Below are positions 9,089 to 16,960 of a DNA stretch of 64,000 nucleotides, piece after piece. Within the stretch, counting starts at the first letter, position 1, and every line of letters starts with the position of its first letter. The DNA comes from a bacterium. GTDB lineage: Bacteria > UBP15 > UBA6099. A program made the position numbers and the translations under genes. The stretch lies in NCBI GenBank assembly GCA_029564595.1, contig JAKQPS010000082.1, positions 62,001 to 126,000 of the forward strand. Reading direction: 5' to 3'. A model generated the notes under the pieces. The model saw only the letters and a program-made list of their open reading frames with translations, was not told the DNA's origin and ran no database searches.

Positions 9089-9145
9089 TTAAGCGCGCGC
9101 ATGGACTTTTTCAAATAAGTGACAACCGTCATGTTTAAGCGCGCG
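9089..9145 (+). repeat. Pair of 11-base direct repeats upstream of the riboswitch
   Basis: TTAAGCGCGCG occurs at 9089-9099 and again at 9135-9145, 46 bases apart start to start, in the otherwise gene-free stretch before the pilus operon. The core GCGCGC is palindromic. It could be an operator pair near the pilus promoter, but no clear -35/-10 pair was found beside it. Confidence 0.35.
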
Positions 9146-9150
9146 ATAAA

Positions 9151-9273
9151 CGGGAATAACATAGTCGAAGCCGAAAAGGCAAACCCGTCGAAAGACGGCG
9201 ACGCAAAGCTACGGGGCTAAAGCCGGAAGAAGAGAAGGACAAGGTCAAGCCCGCCGAGCTGCCGAAGTTTCCG
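9151..9273 (+). promoter_or_regulatory. Class I cyclic-di-GMP riboswitch (GEMM-I) controlling the Tad pilus operon
   Basis: The leader before the Flp pilin gene contains the GEMM-I core in order: GGCAAACC at 9178-9185, stem CCGTC/GACGG (9185-9189 with 9194-9198) closed by a GAAA tetraloop at 9190-9193, then GACGCAAAGC at 9200-9209, GGGGCTAA at 9213-9220, and the 3' element GAGCTGCCGA at 9256-9265. CGGG/GCCCG pairing (9212-9217 with 9249-9253) forms the second helix. The base before CAAACC is G (9179), as in cyclic-di-GMP binders; the cyclic-GAMP variant has A there. The outer P1 helix is the weak point. A possible pairing is 9151-9157 with 9267-9273, which leaves a longer single strand than usual. 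Confidence 0.88.
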
Positions 9274-9276
9274 AGA

Positions 9277-9337
9277 AGGCGAAACCGGAACGGGGGGTTT
9301 CGCCTGCGGAGCGCCGGGAATGATTGCAGGCGCTCCG
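9277..9337 (+). promoter_or_regulatory. Two hairpins after the aptamer: probable riboswitch expression platform
   Basis: Hairpin one is a perfect 10-bp stem, AGGCGAAACC (9277-9286) with GGTTTCGCCT (9296-9305). Hairpin two pairs 9307-9315 with 9329-9337 (9 bp around GGAGCGCC/GGCGCTCC). Neither is followed by a U run, so they are not standard intrinsic terminators. GTTTC at 9267-9271, at the 3' edge of the aptamer, could instead pair with GAAAC at 9281-9285 and break hairpin one. That gives a plausible ligand-dependent switch. Confidence 0.5.
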
Positions 9338-9389
9338 ACGAAAGGGGCGGAAACCAAGGACTTCGGCTCATCAGAAAGGGGTGATCAGA

Positions 9390-9563
9390 ATGCTCGCCTT
9401 GCTGAAGAGCCTGTGGAGTGATGAGCGTGGTCAGGGTCTTACGGAGTATGCGCTCATCATAGCGTTCGTGTCCGTGGTGATCATCGCGGTGCTGGTAATC
9501 TTCCGCGGTCAGATCGAAGCGGTGTTCACGAGCGCAGGCAACGAGCTGTCAAACCCGCACTAA
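9390..9563 (+). CDS. flp: Flp/Fap-type major pilin
   Basis: This 57-residue Flp prepilin is the structural subunit of the Tad pilus. A short positively charged leader ends at Gly in SDERGQGLTEYALII. Cleavage after the Gly before QGLTEY places Glu at +5 and Tyr at +6, the Flp hallmark, followed by a hydrophobic helix (AFVSVVIIAVLVIF). The start is ATG at 9390 behind AAGGGGTGA. An in-frame upstream start at 9324 would add an unsuitable charged extension overlapping the leader hairpins. It is the first gene after the cyclic-di-GMP riboswitch and is followed by a strong hairpin. Only one flp copy is visible here. Confidence 0.92.
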   Translation: MLALLKSLWSDERGQGLTEYALIIAFVSVVIIAVLVIFRGQIEAVFTSAGNELSNPH

Positions 9564-9575
9564 CGGGTGGAAAAA

Positions 9576-9601
9576 GGGCCGCCGGCTAAAACCGGCGGCC
9601 C
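9576..9601 (+). terminator. Strong hairpin between flp and tadV (attenuator or mRNA-end stabiliser)
   Basis: GGGCCGCCGG (9576-9585) pairs perfectly with CCGGCGGCCC (9592-9601) across a six-base loop. What follows (TGCTCGTTTTAG) is a poor U tract, so termination would be partial. Placed after the major pilin, it likely gives more flp mRNA than assembly-gene mRNA. Confidence 0.6.
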
Positions 9602-9629
9602 TGCTCGTTTTAGAACAGGAGTCCTTGTT

Positions 9630-10157
9630 ATGTGGCCTCTGACAATAAACATCGCGCTTGCGGTATTAGTCGCCGCCTCGGTGGCAACCGATATCAAACT
9701 GAGGAAAATTCATAATGCCGTGACAATGCCGGCAATCCTGTCGGGGTTGATATTGAACGCTCTCAACGATGGCGCGAGCGGAGCGATGTTTTCATTATAC
9801 GGAATACTATTGGCAACGGGCATGATGGCGTTGCCGTTCATTATGAAAGGAATCGGAGGCGGCGATCTGAAGATGCTTGCCGCGATAGGAGCGTTGAAAG
9901 GCCCTGAATTCGTATTCGTCGTTTTTGTGGCAGGAGGCATAATGGGAGGAATAATCGCCGCATTGTCGCTGAATACACGAGCAAAAAGAAAAGCTTCCAT
10001 AAATCAAATCAAAAACATGTGTCTTACGTTTGGGCAAGGGAGCGCGAGCGTTGCGCGAATAGACACGCAGGATTCGTCAAATGCCATTCCATACGCAGTG
10101 GCGATAGCCGCAGGAACGGCTGTGGCGATTCTTGTCGCGCCAATATCGTTGTTTTGA
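9630..10157 (+). CDS. tadV: Tad prepilin peptidase (A24 family)
   Basis: An inner-membrane aspartic prepilin peptidase (CpaA/TadV), which would cut the Flp and TadE-type leader peptides. In this 175-residue form the two catalytic Asp residues fit D21 (VATDIKLRKIHN) and D79 in the GxGD motif (GIGGGDLKML). Several membrane helices surround them, and the methyltransferase domain of the long PilD form is absent, as usual in Tad systems. ATG 9630 was chosen because AGGAGT precedes it and it begins at the first helix. A longer frame from 9567 would run through the inter-gene hairpin. It is the second gene of the pilus operon. Confidence 0.88.
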   Translation: MWPLTINIALAVLVAASVATDIKLRKIHNAVTMPAILSGLILNALNDGASGAMFSLYGILLATGMMALPFIMKGIGGGDLKMLAAIGALKGPEFVFVVFVAGGIMGGIIAALSLNTRAKRKASINQIKNMCLTFGQGSASVARIDTQDSSNAIPYAVAIAAGTAVAILVAPISLF

Positions 10158-10172
10158 TCGGGCGTGATACTT

Positions 10173-10601
10173 ATGAGAAGAAAAAATCAAAAAGGACAGG
10201 CGATCGTTGAGTTCGCGATTGTGCTGCCGGTAATACTGATCCTTCTTCTCGGAATGCTTGAATGGGGTTTTCTTATGTGGACGCAGACGACGTTTTCAAA
10301 CGCGGTCAGAGAGGGAGCGCGCGAAGCGGTGGTTATAAACGATTGGAGCGCTAACTATTCAACCAGAGAAAACGAGGTCAAGAACATAGTTATAAACAGA
10401 ATGGCGAGTCTTCCGGCCGCGCAGAAAGAAGACATCGCCGGAAGAATAACGATTGTTTTTGCGCCGAGCTTAGCGAACGCTCGTTCGATAAGAGTCGCGA
10501 TTTCGAATCAGCCGTATAGATCGATGGTCGGGTTTTCGAGATTCGGGATTCCTGAAACTCTGACGGTGTCATCCGAATTCAGATATGAAAGAGCCAACTG
10601 A
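10173..10601 (+). CDS. tadE: TadE-like pseudopilin
   Basis: A small TadE-family protein (142 residues from ATG 10173; GTG 10164 is an alternative start). It begins with a basic leader ending KGQAIVEFAIVLPVI, so prepilin peptidase cleavage after Gly would leave Glu at +5 and Phe at +6, the pseudopilin signature. One long hydrophobic helix follows, then a soluble domain of about 105 residues. In known Tad systems TadE is a minor pilin needed for pilus assembly. It lies 15 bases after tadV, and its end overlaps any longer start of the next gene. Confidence 0.85.
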   Translation: MRRKNQKGQAIVEFAIVLPVILILLLGMLEWGFLMWTQTTFSNAVREGAREAVVINDWSANYSTRENEVKNIVINRMASLPAAQKEDIAGRITIVFAPSLANARSIRVAISNQPYRSMVGFSRFGIPETLTVSSEFRYERAN

Positions 10602-10611
10602 GGCCGCTGAT

Positions 10612-11964
10612 ATGAAAAACGCGCAAGAAAAAGGACAGAGCCTCACGCTATATCTGGCGATGCTGGGAGTGATACTCGGCGCGGCAGCTTTGGCGTTCGA
10701 TCTGAGCCGCGCATACTCTCTCAAAGCGCGTATGCAGCACGCGGCGGACGCGGCGGCGCTGGCGGCCGCTTGGGAGCTTCCTTTTGAACAACTCGCCGGC
10801 GCGGTGGCCCAAGATTACGCGGCGAGAAACGGTTTCGCTCACGGCGTCGGAGATGTTGCCGTGAATTCATTCGTCCATCCGACGGTTTCTAACTGGTATG
10901 TCGTGGAAATCACCAATCAGACAGTTCATTTTCTAGCTCCAATAATCGGAAAGAGGAGAGCAACGGTAATGGTTTCCTCCACCGCTGAATACAACACCTT
11001 CGTGCCGATGGACATAAACGGAGGCGGCGAGTACGGCGCGAACGGAATTATGACGCTGTCAGTTTTCGGGCCTTACGCATACTACACATACGGAGACCCT
11101 TACAGCGCGAAATGGTTGAACAACGGCTCTGCGAATCCCGAATACAAATCAGGCGGATACAATTTCTCGATAAACGTCCCAAGCGACTACTATTCAAGAA
11201 ACGGGACGAACACCGTTAAGGTTGAGATATTCGATCCTGACACGTATAACAACGGAGGAGACGACGCGTATCCGGGAGTAAGAGTAGATGAAATCAGAAG
11301 CGCGCCGCCTAATCCTCATCCGCAGCCGAGCAACCGCAGGAACACCACCGTATATTCTCTTTATGCTCCGGACGACACGCCTAACGACTATTCGGACGAC
11401 GTTCTTATCGCCAGCGCAGAGTACGGGCCGGATGTAAGTTGGACGGACATGAAATGGGTTTCCCCTAGCGGTTTCTCTGTGAACATAAATGATTATGGAA
11501 CAGGAAACTACCGGCTGAACGTTACAAGCGCGAACGGTTCTAGCGAAAACGGCTTCAATCTGCGCGCAGGCCCTTCGGGAGCGACTTTCAATCCCGGCAA
11601 TGGGACAAGCATAAACGCCGTGGGGGCGTTGCCGATAAACTTCAACGACAAGGGAGTCGTGACGATTAGGCTGGGATATGTGAAGCCTGAGGCGGCGGGA
11701 GCGAAAATGCACATCGGCAACTTCGACACTGATGTCGGCTCAAAATCAATCATATATAGATGCGACACTCTTCAGGGCGAATGGCCGGGAAGTCTATCCA
11801 GCGACGGGAAATGGTCGTTCGACTCGATAGACATACCGTCAGCTTATGCGGGAGGCAACTGGACCGCGACATACACGGCGGGCCTTCAGGACACCTCCGT
11901 GTGGAGAATGTGGATTGAAGGAGTGGTGGAAGGGCAGCCCGGATTTGTCAGGCTCGTCAACTGA
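10612..11964 (+). CDS. tadG: TadG-like protein with N-terminal Tad domain
   Basis: A 450-residue protein starting with a pilin-like segment (KGQSLTLYLAMLGVILGAAA) in which the +5 Glu is replaced by Leu. The typical Tad-domain sequence follows (LKARMQHAADAAALAAAWEL). The remaining ~350 residues are polar and rich in Gly, Asn, Tyr and Ser, and look like beta-structured periplasmic or surface domains. ATG 10612 was preferred to ATG 10585 because TGAGG lies about eight bases upstream and it starts at the basic leader. TadG-type proteins join the envelope-spanning Tad machine. The C-terminal part matches no domain I can name. Confidence 0.75.
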   Translation: MKNAQEKGQSLTLYLAMLGVILGAAALAFDLSRAYSLKARMQHAADAAALAAAWELPFEQLAGAVAQDYAARNGFAHGVGDVAVNSFVHPTVSNWYVVEITNQTVHFLAPIIGKRRATVMVSSTAEYNTFVPMDINGGGEYGANGIMTLSVFGPYAYYTYGDPYSAKWLNNGSANPEYKSGGYNFSINVPSDYYSRNGTNTVKVEIFDPDTYNNGGDDAYPGVRVDEIRSAPPNPHPQPSNRRNTTVYSLYAPDDTPNDYSDDVLIASAEYGPDVSWTDMKWVSPSGFSVNINDYGTGNYRLNVTSANGSSENGFNLRAGPSGATFNPGNGTSINAVGALPINFNDKGVVTIRLGYVKPEAAGAKMHIGNFDTDVGSKSIIYRCDTLQGEWPGSLSSDGKWSFDSIDIPSAYAGGNWTATYTAGLQDTSVWRMWIEGVVEGQPGFVRLVN

Positions 11965-11979
11965 AAAGAGGAACAGACC

Positions 11980-12972
11980 ATGTTAAGAGACAAAAAAACA
12001 TTGTTAATATCTCTGGTTATAGGGTTGGCGGCGGCAGGCATATTCTTGGCCTATTCTAACAACTGGTTCAAAAAGCCTGCCACTGAGGAACTTGAAGGAA
12101 CGTCGAGCAACGCGATGAAAAAATGCGTCGTCGCCGCGACGGACATTGGAATACGTTCTCCGTTGACTGAGGAAATGCTCTTGGAAACCAGCGTTCCATC
12201 CGACGTGGCGCATCCGTTGTGCGTGGAATCGATGGAAACTGTAGTCGGCCGTATCGCCCGCGACAGACTTGTCAAAGGCCAATATATCCTTCAGCCCAAT
12301 ATCAGCGACATAAAAACGTCGTCCGAACTGAGTTTTGTTCTGGCCGAAGGCATGAGAGCGATAACTATCAGCGCTTCGGTCACTACCGCTGTGGGGAATA
12401 TGCTGCGACCGGGGGATTATGTGGACGTGATGGTGTTTTTTGACGATCAGACCGCAGGCGAAGGAGTGTCGTTTACTCTATTGCCGAAAACGCTGGTGTT
12501 AGCGACGGACACGATGATAGAGCAGGAGGAGCCGGCGGAAGGGCCGCTCGGCAAGGTAAGCGGCGCGACCGACAATATTAAAGGCTACCAGTCCGTCACT
12601 CTGGCGGCCGCTCCTGACGATTGCGCGAAACTGATATATGCCGAATCAGCGGGAAGGCTGAAACTCGCTCTCCATTCTCCGAGAGAAACGGAGATGCGGA
12701 CGGATATGAAGCATGTGGTTTTCGACGACATCGCTAAAGAGGCTGGTTTCAAGGCTAAGAAGAATAACGCCGACGCAAAGGCGACGGGAAGCGCTTCGTC
12801 AGGCACAAGCGCTGTCTCAAAGAAAGCTGAGCCGAAGGAAACGGTTTCCCCGGCTCTTGTAGCAACCGACGAAAGAAAAATTCAGATTACTCGCGGCGTC
12901 GAATCGACAGTCGTGAATGTTTCGGATGAATCCGGCTTCAAATATGCCGCAAAGAGAGGCGAACAAAAATGA
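11980..12972 (+). CDS. cpaB: Flp pilus assembly protein CpaB/RcpC (SAF domain)
   Basis: This 330-residue protein has one N-terminal membrane anchor (LLISLVIGLAAAGIFLAYS) and then a SAF/CpaB domain (about residues 45-110; AATDIGIRSPLTEEM, RIARDRLVKGQYIL). The RcpC region follows (EGMRAITISASVTTAVGNML, PGDYVDVMVFF). CpaB proteins act in the periplasm with the secretin. The C-terminal 80 residues are low complexity (Lys, Ala, Ser) and probably flexible. A clear AGAGGA ribosome site precedes ATG 11980. Its stop overlaps the start of cpaC in an ATGA arrangement, so the two are translationally coupled. Confidence 0.88.
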   Translation: MLRDKKTLLISLVIGLAAAGIFLAYSNNWFKKPATEELEGTSSNAMKKCVVAATDIGIRSPLTEEMLLETSVPSDVAHPLCVESMETVVGRIARDRLVKGQYILQPNISDIKTSSELSFVLAEGMRAITISASVTTAVGNMLRPGDYVDVMVFFDDQTAGEGVSFTLLPKTLVLATDTMIEQEEPAEGPLGKVSGATDNIKGYQSVTLAAAPDDCAKLIYAESAGRLKLALHSPRETEMRTDMKHVVFDDIAKEAGFKAKKNNADAKATGSASSGTSAVSKKAEPKETVSPALVATDERKIQITRGVESTVVNVSDESGFKYAAKRGEQK

Positions 12973-14297
12973 ACAGACGATATCTTGCCATCGGATTCGC
13001 GTTAGCGTTCTCGTGGATGTCGGCTTGCTTTGCGCAGGCCGCGGCAATAACGCTGGAATTGTACACGGGAGAGACGCAAATTGTGAAAGTTGAAGGCATC
13101 GAGCATGTCGCTGTCGGCAATCCAGAAGTGGCGGACGTTCAAATATTCAGCGGAAGGCCCGACAGCTTATTGTTGAACGCAAAGAAAGCCGGGATCACCA
13201 CTCTCACGATATGGAGCCGAGGCAACGCCTTGCCTGAAGAGTATGAAGTGAGGGTGTCTAGCGAATCATCGGAACTTGAACAGATGGTGTATCCGCTGAA
13301 GCATTACACTCTTGCCCGAACTCAGTACAACGAGTCGGTAAGCAGACTAAAAATCGAAACGGACGAAGAAAGCTTGGCGAGTCTCAAGGCGATGCTTTCT
13401 CCGATACTTGGAGAGAAAAGATTCCATATCGATGTTCCGAGAAACAGAGTGCTGATGCAGGGGAACAAGAGCGACTTGAACGCCGCGCGGATGATGCTTG
13501 ACGAAATCGACAGGCCGCTGAGGCAGGTGCTAATCGAAGCTAAAGTGATAGAAGTCACCAAAGACGACCTGAAGAGGCTAGGCGCGTCGCTGCTGGCGCA
13601 ACAGGGCGACGGCGCTCTGAACTCCGCCCTTTCCGGAAGCGACGACTCTTTCAATCTATCTTTCGACACGTTTACGGATCTTGCTAAAAGGTTCTCTATA
13701 ACAATCGACGCGCTGAGATCCGAAAACGTCGGAAGAACGTTGGTTAATCCTAAAATCGCTACGCTGGACGGAAAGACCGCATGGATACTCGCGGGAGAAA
13801 AACTCCCGGTGGCCTCCAGAGACAACGACAAAGGGCTTGTTTCTTTCACATACGTCAATACAGGGATCATACTGGCCGTGACTCCGAGGGTTGGACATGA
13901 CAGAACTATCACTCTGTGGATTAAGCCAGAAGTCAGCAACGTGTCGGGATGGGTCGGCGATCCCGAATCGTCCAGCAGCAACGCGGCCCCGATTATCAAT
14001 TCGCGGGAAGTGATGTCAGAGGTCAGAGTGGCGGACGGCGAAACCGTAATAATCGGCGGTCTCAACAGAGACGACAGCATAGAATACAAAAGCAGCGTTC
14101 CGCTGCTCGGAGACATCCCGCTCATCGGCAAAGCTTTCAAAAAGAAAAGAACTTCGAAAACCACCAGCGAACTGGTGATAGTCATCACGCCCAGAATTTT
14201 GGACGGGCCTGACGACGCGGCGTTCGCGGTTCCGACAGAAGAAACGACGCTTCAAAAAGTCGAATCGAGCGGCGAAGCGGAAGCCGAAATCTACTGA
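12969..14297 (+). CDS. cpaC: Outer-membrane secretin of the Tad pilus (CpaC/RcpA)
   Basis: This 442-residue protein has a signal peptide (LAIGFALAFSWMSACFAQA). An N-terminal pilus-secretin N domain follows (about 25-100; EGIEHVAVGNPEVADVQIF), then a BON-like region (about 110-180), then the secretin core. The core shows the standard elements ENVGRTLVNPKIATLDGK, VGHDRTITLWIKPEVS and VPLLGDIPLIGKAFK. It would form the outer-membrane gate for the Flp pilus and is the main evidence that the host is a diderm. No separate CpaD/RcpB lipoprotein gene is found in the operon. Confidence 0.93.
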   Translation: MNRRYLAIGFALAFSWMSACFAQAAAITLELYTGETQIVKVEGIEHVAVGNPEVADVQIFSGRPDSLLLNAKKAGITTLTIWSRGNALPEEYEVRVSSESSELEQMVYPLKHYTLARTQYNESVSRLKIETDEESLASLKAMLSPILGEKRFHIDVPRNRVLMQGNKSDLNAARMMLDEIDRPLRQVLIEAKVIEVTKDDLKRLGASLLAQQGDGALNSALSGSDDSFNLSFDTFTDLAKRFSITIDALRSENVGRTLVNPKIATLDGKTAWILAGEKLPVASRDNDKGLVSFTYVNTGIILAVTPRVGHDRTITLWIKPEVSNVSGWVGDPESSSSNAAPIINSREVMSEVRVADGETVIIGGLNRDDSIEYKSSVPLLGDIPLIGKAFKKKRTSKTTSELVIVITPRILDGPDDAAFAVPTEETTLQKVESSGEAEAEIY

Positions 14298-14311
14298 AAG
14301 GAGCTGGCGCA

Positions 14312-15553
14312 ATGGACAGGAAACTAATGGCGGCGGTGGTCAGTTCCAGAGCGTGGACGGATTTAAACGAATCTGTGGCCGCTTTCGACAATGTCGAGCT
14401 TCTGTCTCCTCTTCAGAATATGGAGGACTTGAAAAAAGCCGCGTCGCGGTCTTTGCTCGATATTGTCTTTATCGACATTGAGGAATTCAATCCCTCTCTT
14501 AACGGAAACGGCGTGAATTTCGACAAACTGGGCCTCTACGCTGTTTTTATCTCCCGACAGAATGATCCGATTCTCATGAAAGCCGCGATGAGAGCCGGCG
14601 GCAGGGACTTCATTGCCGGACAGGTCGGCAAAGAAGAAATTGGAGATTTGTTGAATAGAGCTAACGAGGGCAGAAAAATCGAAGTCGATTCGCATGGAAA
14701 AAAGAGTGAAGAACCTGAAACAGGCGGAGCTCCGGGGAAAGTAGTCACTTTTTTCAGCACGAAAGGGGGCGCCGGCAAAAGCGCGTTGGCTGTAAATTAC
14801 GCCATTTCATTGGCGCAGCGTGAAAACTGCCGCGTATGCCTTCTTGATCTCGACCTTCAATTCGGAGATTTGGCTTTGATTATGAATCTGAAGCCTCGCG
14901 CTTCAATTTCAGACCTTATTGCTTCAGGCTCGAAAATCGAAGATGAAATAGACTCTTATCTGCTCAAAAGAGACGAGAATGTGTTTCTGCTGGCGTCGCC
15001 TCAAAAGCCAGAAGAGAGCGAGTTGGTCACAGGCGAACACGTGAAAGCAATAGTAGAAGCGTTAACTGACAGGTTCAAATATATCATTATCGACACGGCC
15101 GCTTCGTTTCACGACGTGTCTCTCGCCGCTTTGGACAAAAGCGACGTCATTCATATAGTTCTCACGCCGATAATACTTGCTGTCAAAGATTTGAAAGGCA
15201 TGTTGGATGTGATGACGCGCTCTCTGGAATATCCGCCGGAGAAAATCAAGGTAATCCTCAACAGGTCCGACAGCCAGTCGGGCATAAGCGGGAATGACAT
15301 TGAGAAACTGTGCAAAAGAAAGATGGACTACAGCATCCCCAGCGACGGAAACGTGGTGGTTCCGTCCATAAACACCGGGATTCCAGCAGTGATTTCATAT
15401 CCGCGAAGCAAATTCTCAAAGGCGGTCAGAAAGATGGCGGAAGACGCCGGAGAAACCGCGCCTGTGGCCGTCGCCAAAACTTCAATCTTTAGCTTTTTGA
15501 AAATCGGAAACGCTAAAAACAAGAAGACTCTTATCAAAAATCTCGAATCGTGA
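14312..15553 (+). CDS. cpaE: TadZ/CpaE pilus-localisation ATPase
   Basis: This 413-residue protein has a receiver-like N domain (about residues 1-125), then a ParA/MinD-type ATPase domain. The deviant Walker A motif is FSTKGGAGKSALAVN (about 147-161), and Walker B is near VCLLDLDLQFGDLAL. In known Tad systems this protein places the pilus machine at the cell pole or membrane. The N-terminal receiver-like domain lacks a clear phosphorylatable Asp context, as usual for TadZ. The ribosome site AAAGGAG precedes ATG 14312, 14 bases after cpaC. Confidence 0.9.
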   Translation: MDRKLMAAVVSSRAWTDLNESVAAFDNVELLSPLQNMEDLKKAASRSLLDIVFIDIEEFNPSLNGNGVNFDKLGLYAVFISRQNDPILMKAAMRAGGRDFIAGQVGKEEIGDLLNRANEGRKIEVDSHGKKSEEPETGGAPGKVVTFFSTKGGAGKSALAVNYAISLAQRENCRVCLLDLDLQFGDLALIMNLKPRASISDLIASGSKIEDEIDSYLLKRDENVFLLASPQKPEESELVTGEHVKAIVEALTDRFKYIIIDTAASFHDVSLAALDKSDVIHIVLTPIILAVKDLKGMLDVMTRSLEYPPEKIKVILNRSDSQSGISGNDIEKLCKRKMDYSIPSDGNVVVPSINTGIPAVISYPRSKFSKAVRKMAEDAGETAPVAVAKTSIFSFLKIGNAKNKKTLIKNLES

Positions 15554-15589
15554 AACTAGTTAAGATGACATGCGGCGAGGGAGGCGGTT

Positions 15590-16951
15590 ATGGGACTTCT
15601 TGACAGAGTGAAGACGACAACTGAAAAAAGCGGGCCGTCACAACAACAGGCGGCCGCATCGGCTCAACTCGGCGCAAAAAAGAAGTCTGCGGCGATGACT
15701 GACATAAGAAAAAAAGCGTTGGAGTGTCTAATTGAAGAGCTTGGAGAAGAGATACTTTATGGAGACGTGCCTGAAGAAAGAGCGAGAAAGGCGATATTCA
15801 ACGCGCTGGAGAACGCGTTGGGCGAATCCGACTGCCTGATGACTAACGCCGACAGAGACGGACTGTTGGACGAACTTTGCAACGAAGTTATGGGGTTGGG
15901 GCCGATAGAGCCTTTGGTGAGAGACCCGGAAATATCGGAAATAATGGTCAACGGCCCCAAGAATGTGTATGTGGAAAGAAAAGGCAGAATCATTCGATCC
16001 GATATGGTGTTCAGAGACAACGCGCATGTGCTCAGAATCATAGAAAAGATTGTTTCCCCGATTGGCAGAAGAATAGACGAATCGTCTCCGATGGTGGACG
16101 CGCGGCTCAAAGACGGGTCGCGAGTGAACGCGGTTATAGCTCCGCTGTCTCTGGTAGGGCCGTGTCTGACTATTCGAAAGTTCTCTAAAGACCCGTTGCA
16201 GGTTGAGGATTTGATACGCTTCGGGACATTGACGGCCGAGACCGCCGCGCTCTTAAAAGCATGTGTCGAAGCGCGTATGAACATAATCGTATCGGGAGGA
16301 ACCGGCTCCGGAAAAACCACCACGCTGAACGTGCTTTCCTCGTTCATACCTTCGGACGAGCGCATTGTTACAATCGAGGACGCCGCCGAAATTCAATTAA
16401 GGCAGGAGCATGTCGTCACTCTGGAGAGCAGGCCCCCGAACATTGAGGGCAAGGGAACAATAAGCATCAGAGACCTCGTGAGGAACTGTCTCCGAATGAG
16501 GCCGGACCGGATAATCGTGGGCGAAGTCCGGGGCGGAGAGGCTTTGGACATGTTGCAGGCTATGAATACCGGCCACGACGGTTCGCTTACGACCGGCCAC
16601 TCGAACTCGCCGAGAGACATGCTTGCCAGATTGGAGACGATGGTTCTGATGGCCGGAATGGAACTTCCGTTGCGGGCTATCAGGGAACAGATATCCTCGG
16701 CGATAGATTTGATTATTCATCAGGAGCGGATGAGAGACGGAAAGAGAAGAATCACTCATATCACCGAGGTCGCGGGCATGGAAAATGAAATAATCACGTT
16801 GCAGGATATTTTTAAGTTCCAGCAGAAGGGCGTGGATGAAAACGGAGGCATAGTCGGAGAGTTCAAGGCGTTGGGAATAGTGCCGAAATTCGTGGAGAAG
16901 TTCAAAGTGAACGGAATAAAGCTGCCACTATCGGTATTTCACCAGAAATGA
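15590..16951 (+). CDS. cpaF: Tad pilus assembly/secretion ATPase CpaF/TadA
   Basis: A 453-residue PulE/VirB11-type hexameric ATPase that would power Flp pilus extension at the cytoplasmic face. It has an N-terminal helical domain (about 30-100), then the catalytic core. Walker A is SGGTGSGKTTTLNVLS (about residues 233-248). The Asp box is IVTIEDAAEIQL, Walker B lies in RPDRIIVGEVRGGEALDML, and the His box is MNTGHDGSLTTGHSNS. A strong GGGAGG site precedes the start. No second ATPase for retraction is seen in the operon, as expected for Tad. Confidence 0.94.
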   Translation: MGLLDRVKTTTEKSGPSQQQAAASAQLGAKKKSAAMTDIRKKALECLIEELGEEILYGDVPEERARKAIFNALENALGESDCLMTNADRDGLLDELCNEVMGLGPIEPLVRDPEISEIMVNGPKNVYVERKGRIIRSDMVFRDNAHVLRIIEKIVSPIGRRIDESSPMVDARLKDGSRVNAVIAPLSLVGPCLTIRKFSKDPLQVEDLIRFGTLTAETAALLKACVEARMNIIVSGGTGSGKTTTLNVLSSFIPSDERIVTIEDAAEIQLRQEHVVTLESRPPNIEGKGTISIRDLVRNCLRMRPDRIIVGEVRGGEALDMLQAMNTGHDGSLTTGHSNSPRDMLARLETMVLMAGMELPLRAIREQISSAIDLIIHQERMRDGKRRITHITEVAGMENEIITLQDIFKFQQKGVDENGGIVGEFKALGIVPKFVEKFKVNGIKLPLSVFHQK

Positions 16952-16960
16952 GGAAGGAAT

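Noticed and set aside
9135-9371. Short frames over the pilus leader on both strands
   Set aside because: They cover the riboswitch core and its hairpins. The conserved RNA sequence explains the region better than a coding gene.
13322-14188. 288-residue minus-strand frame opposite cpaC
   Set aside because: The sense strand encodes an unmistakable secretin. The antisense protein is a Ser/Leu-rich shadow with no start signal.
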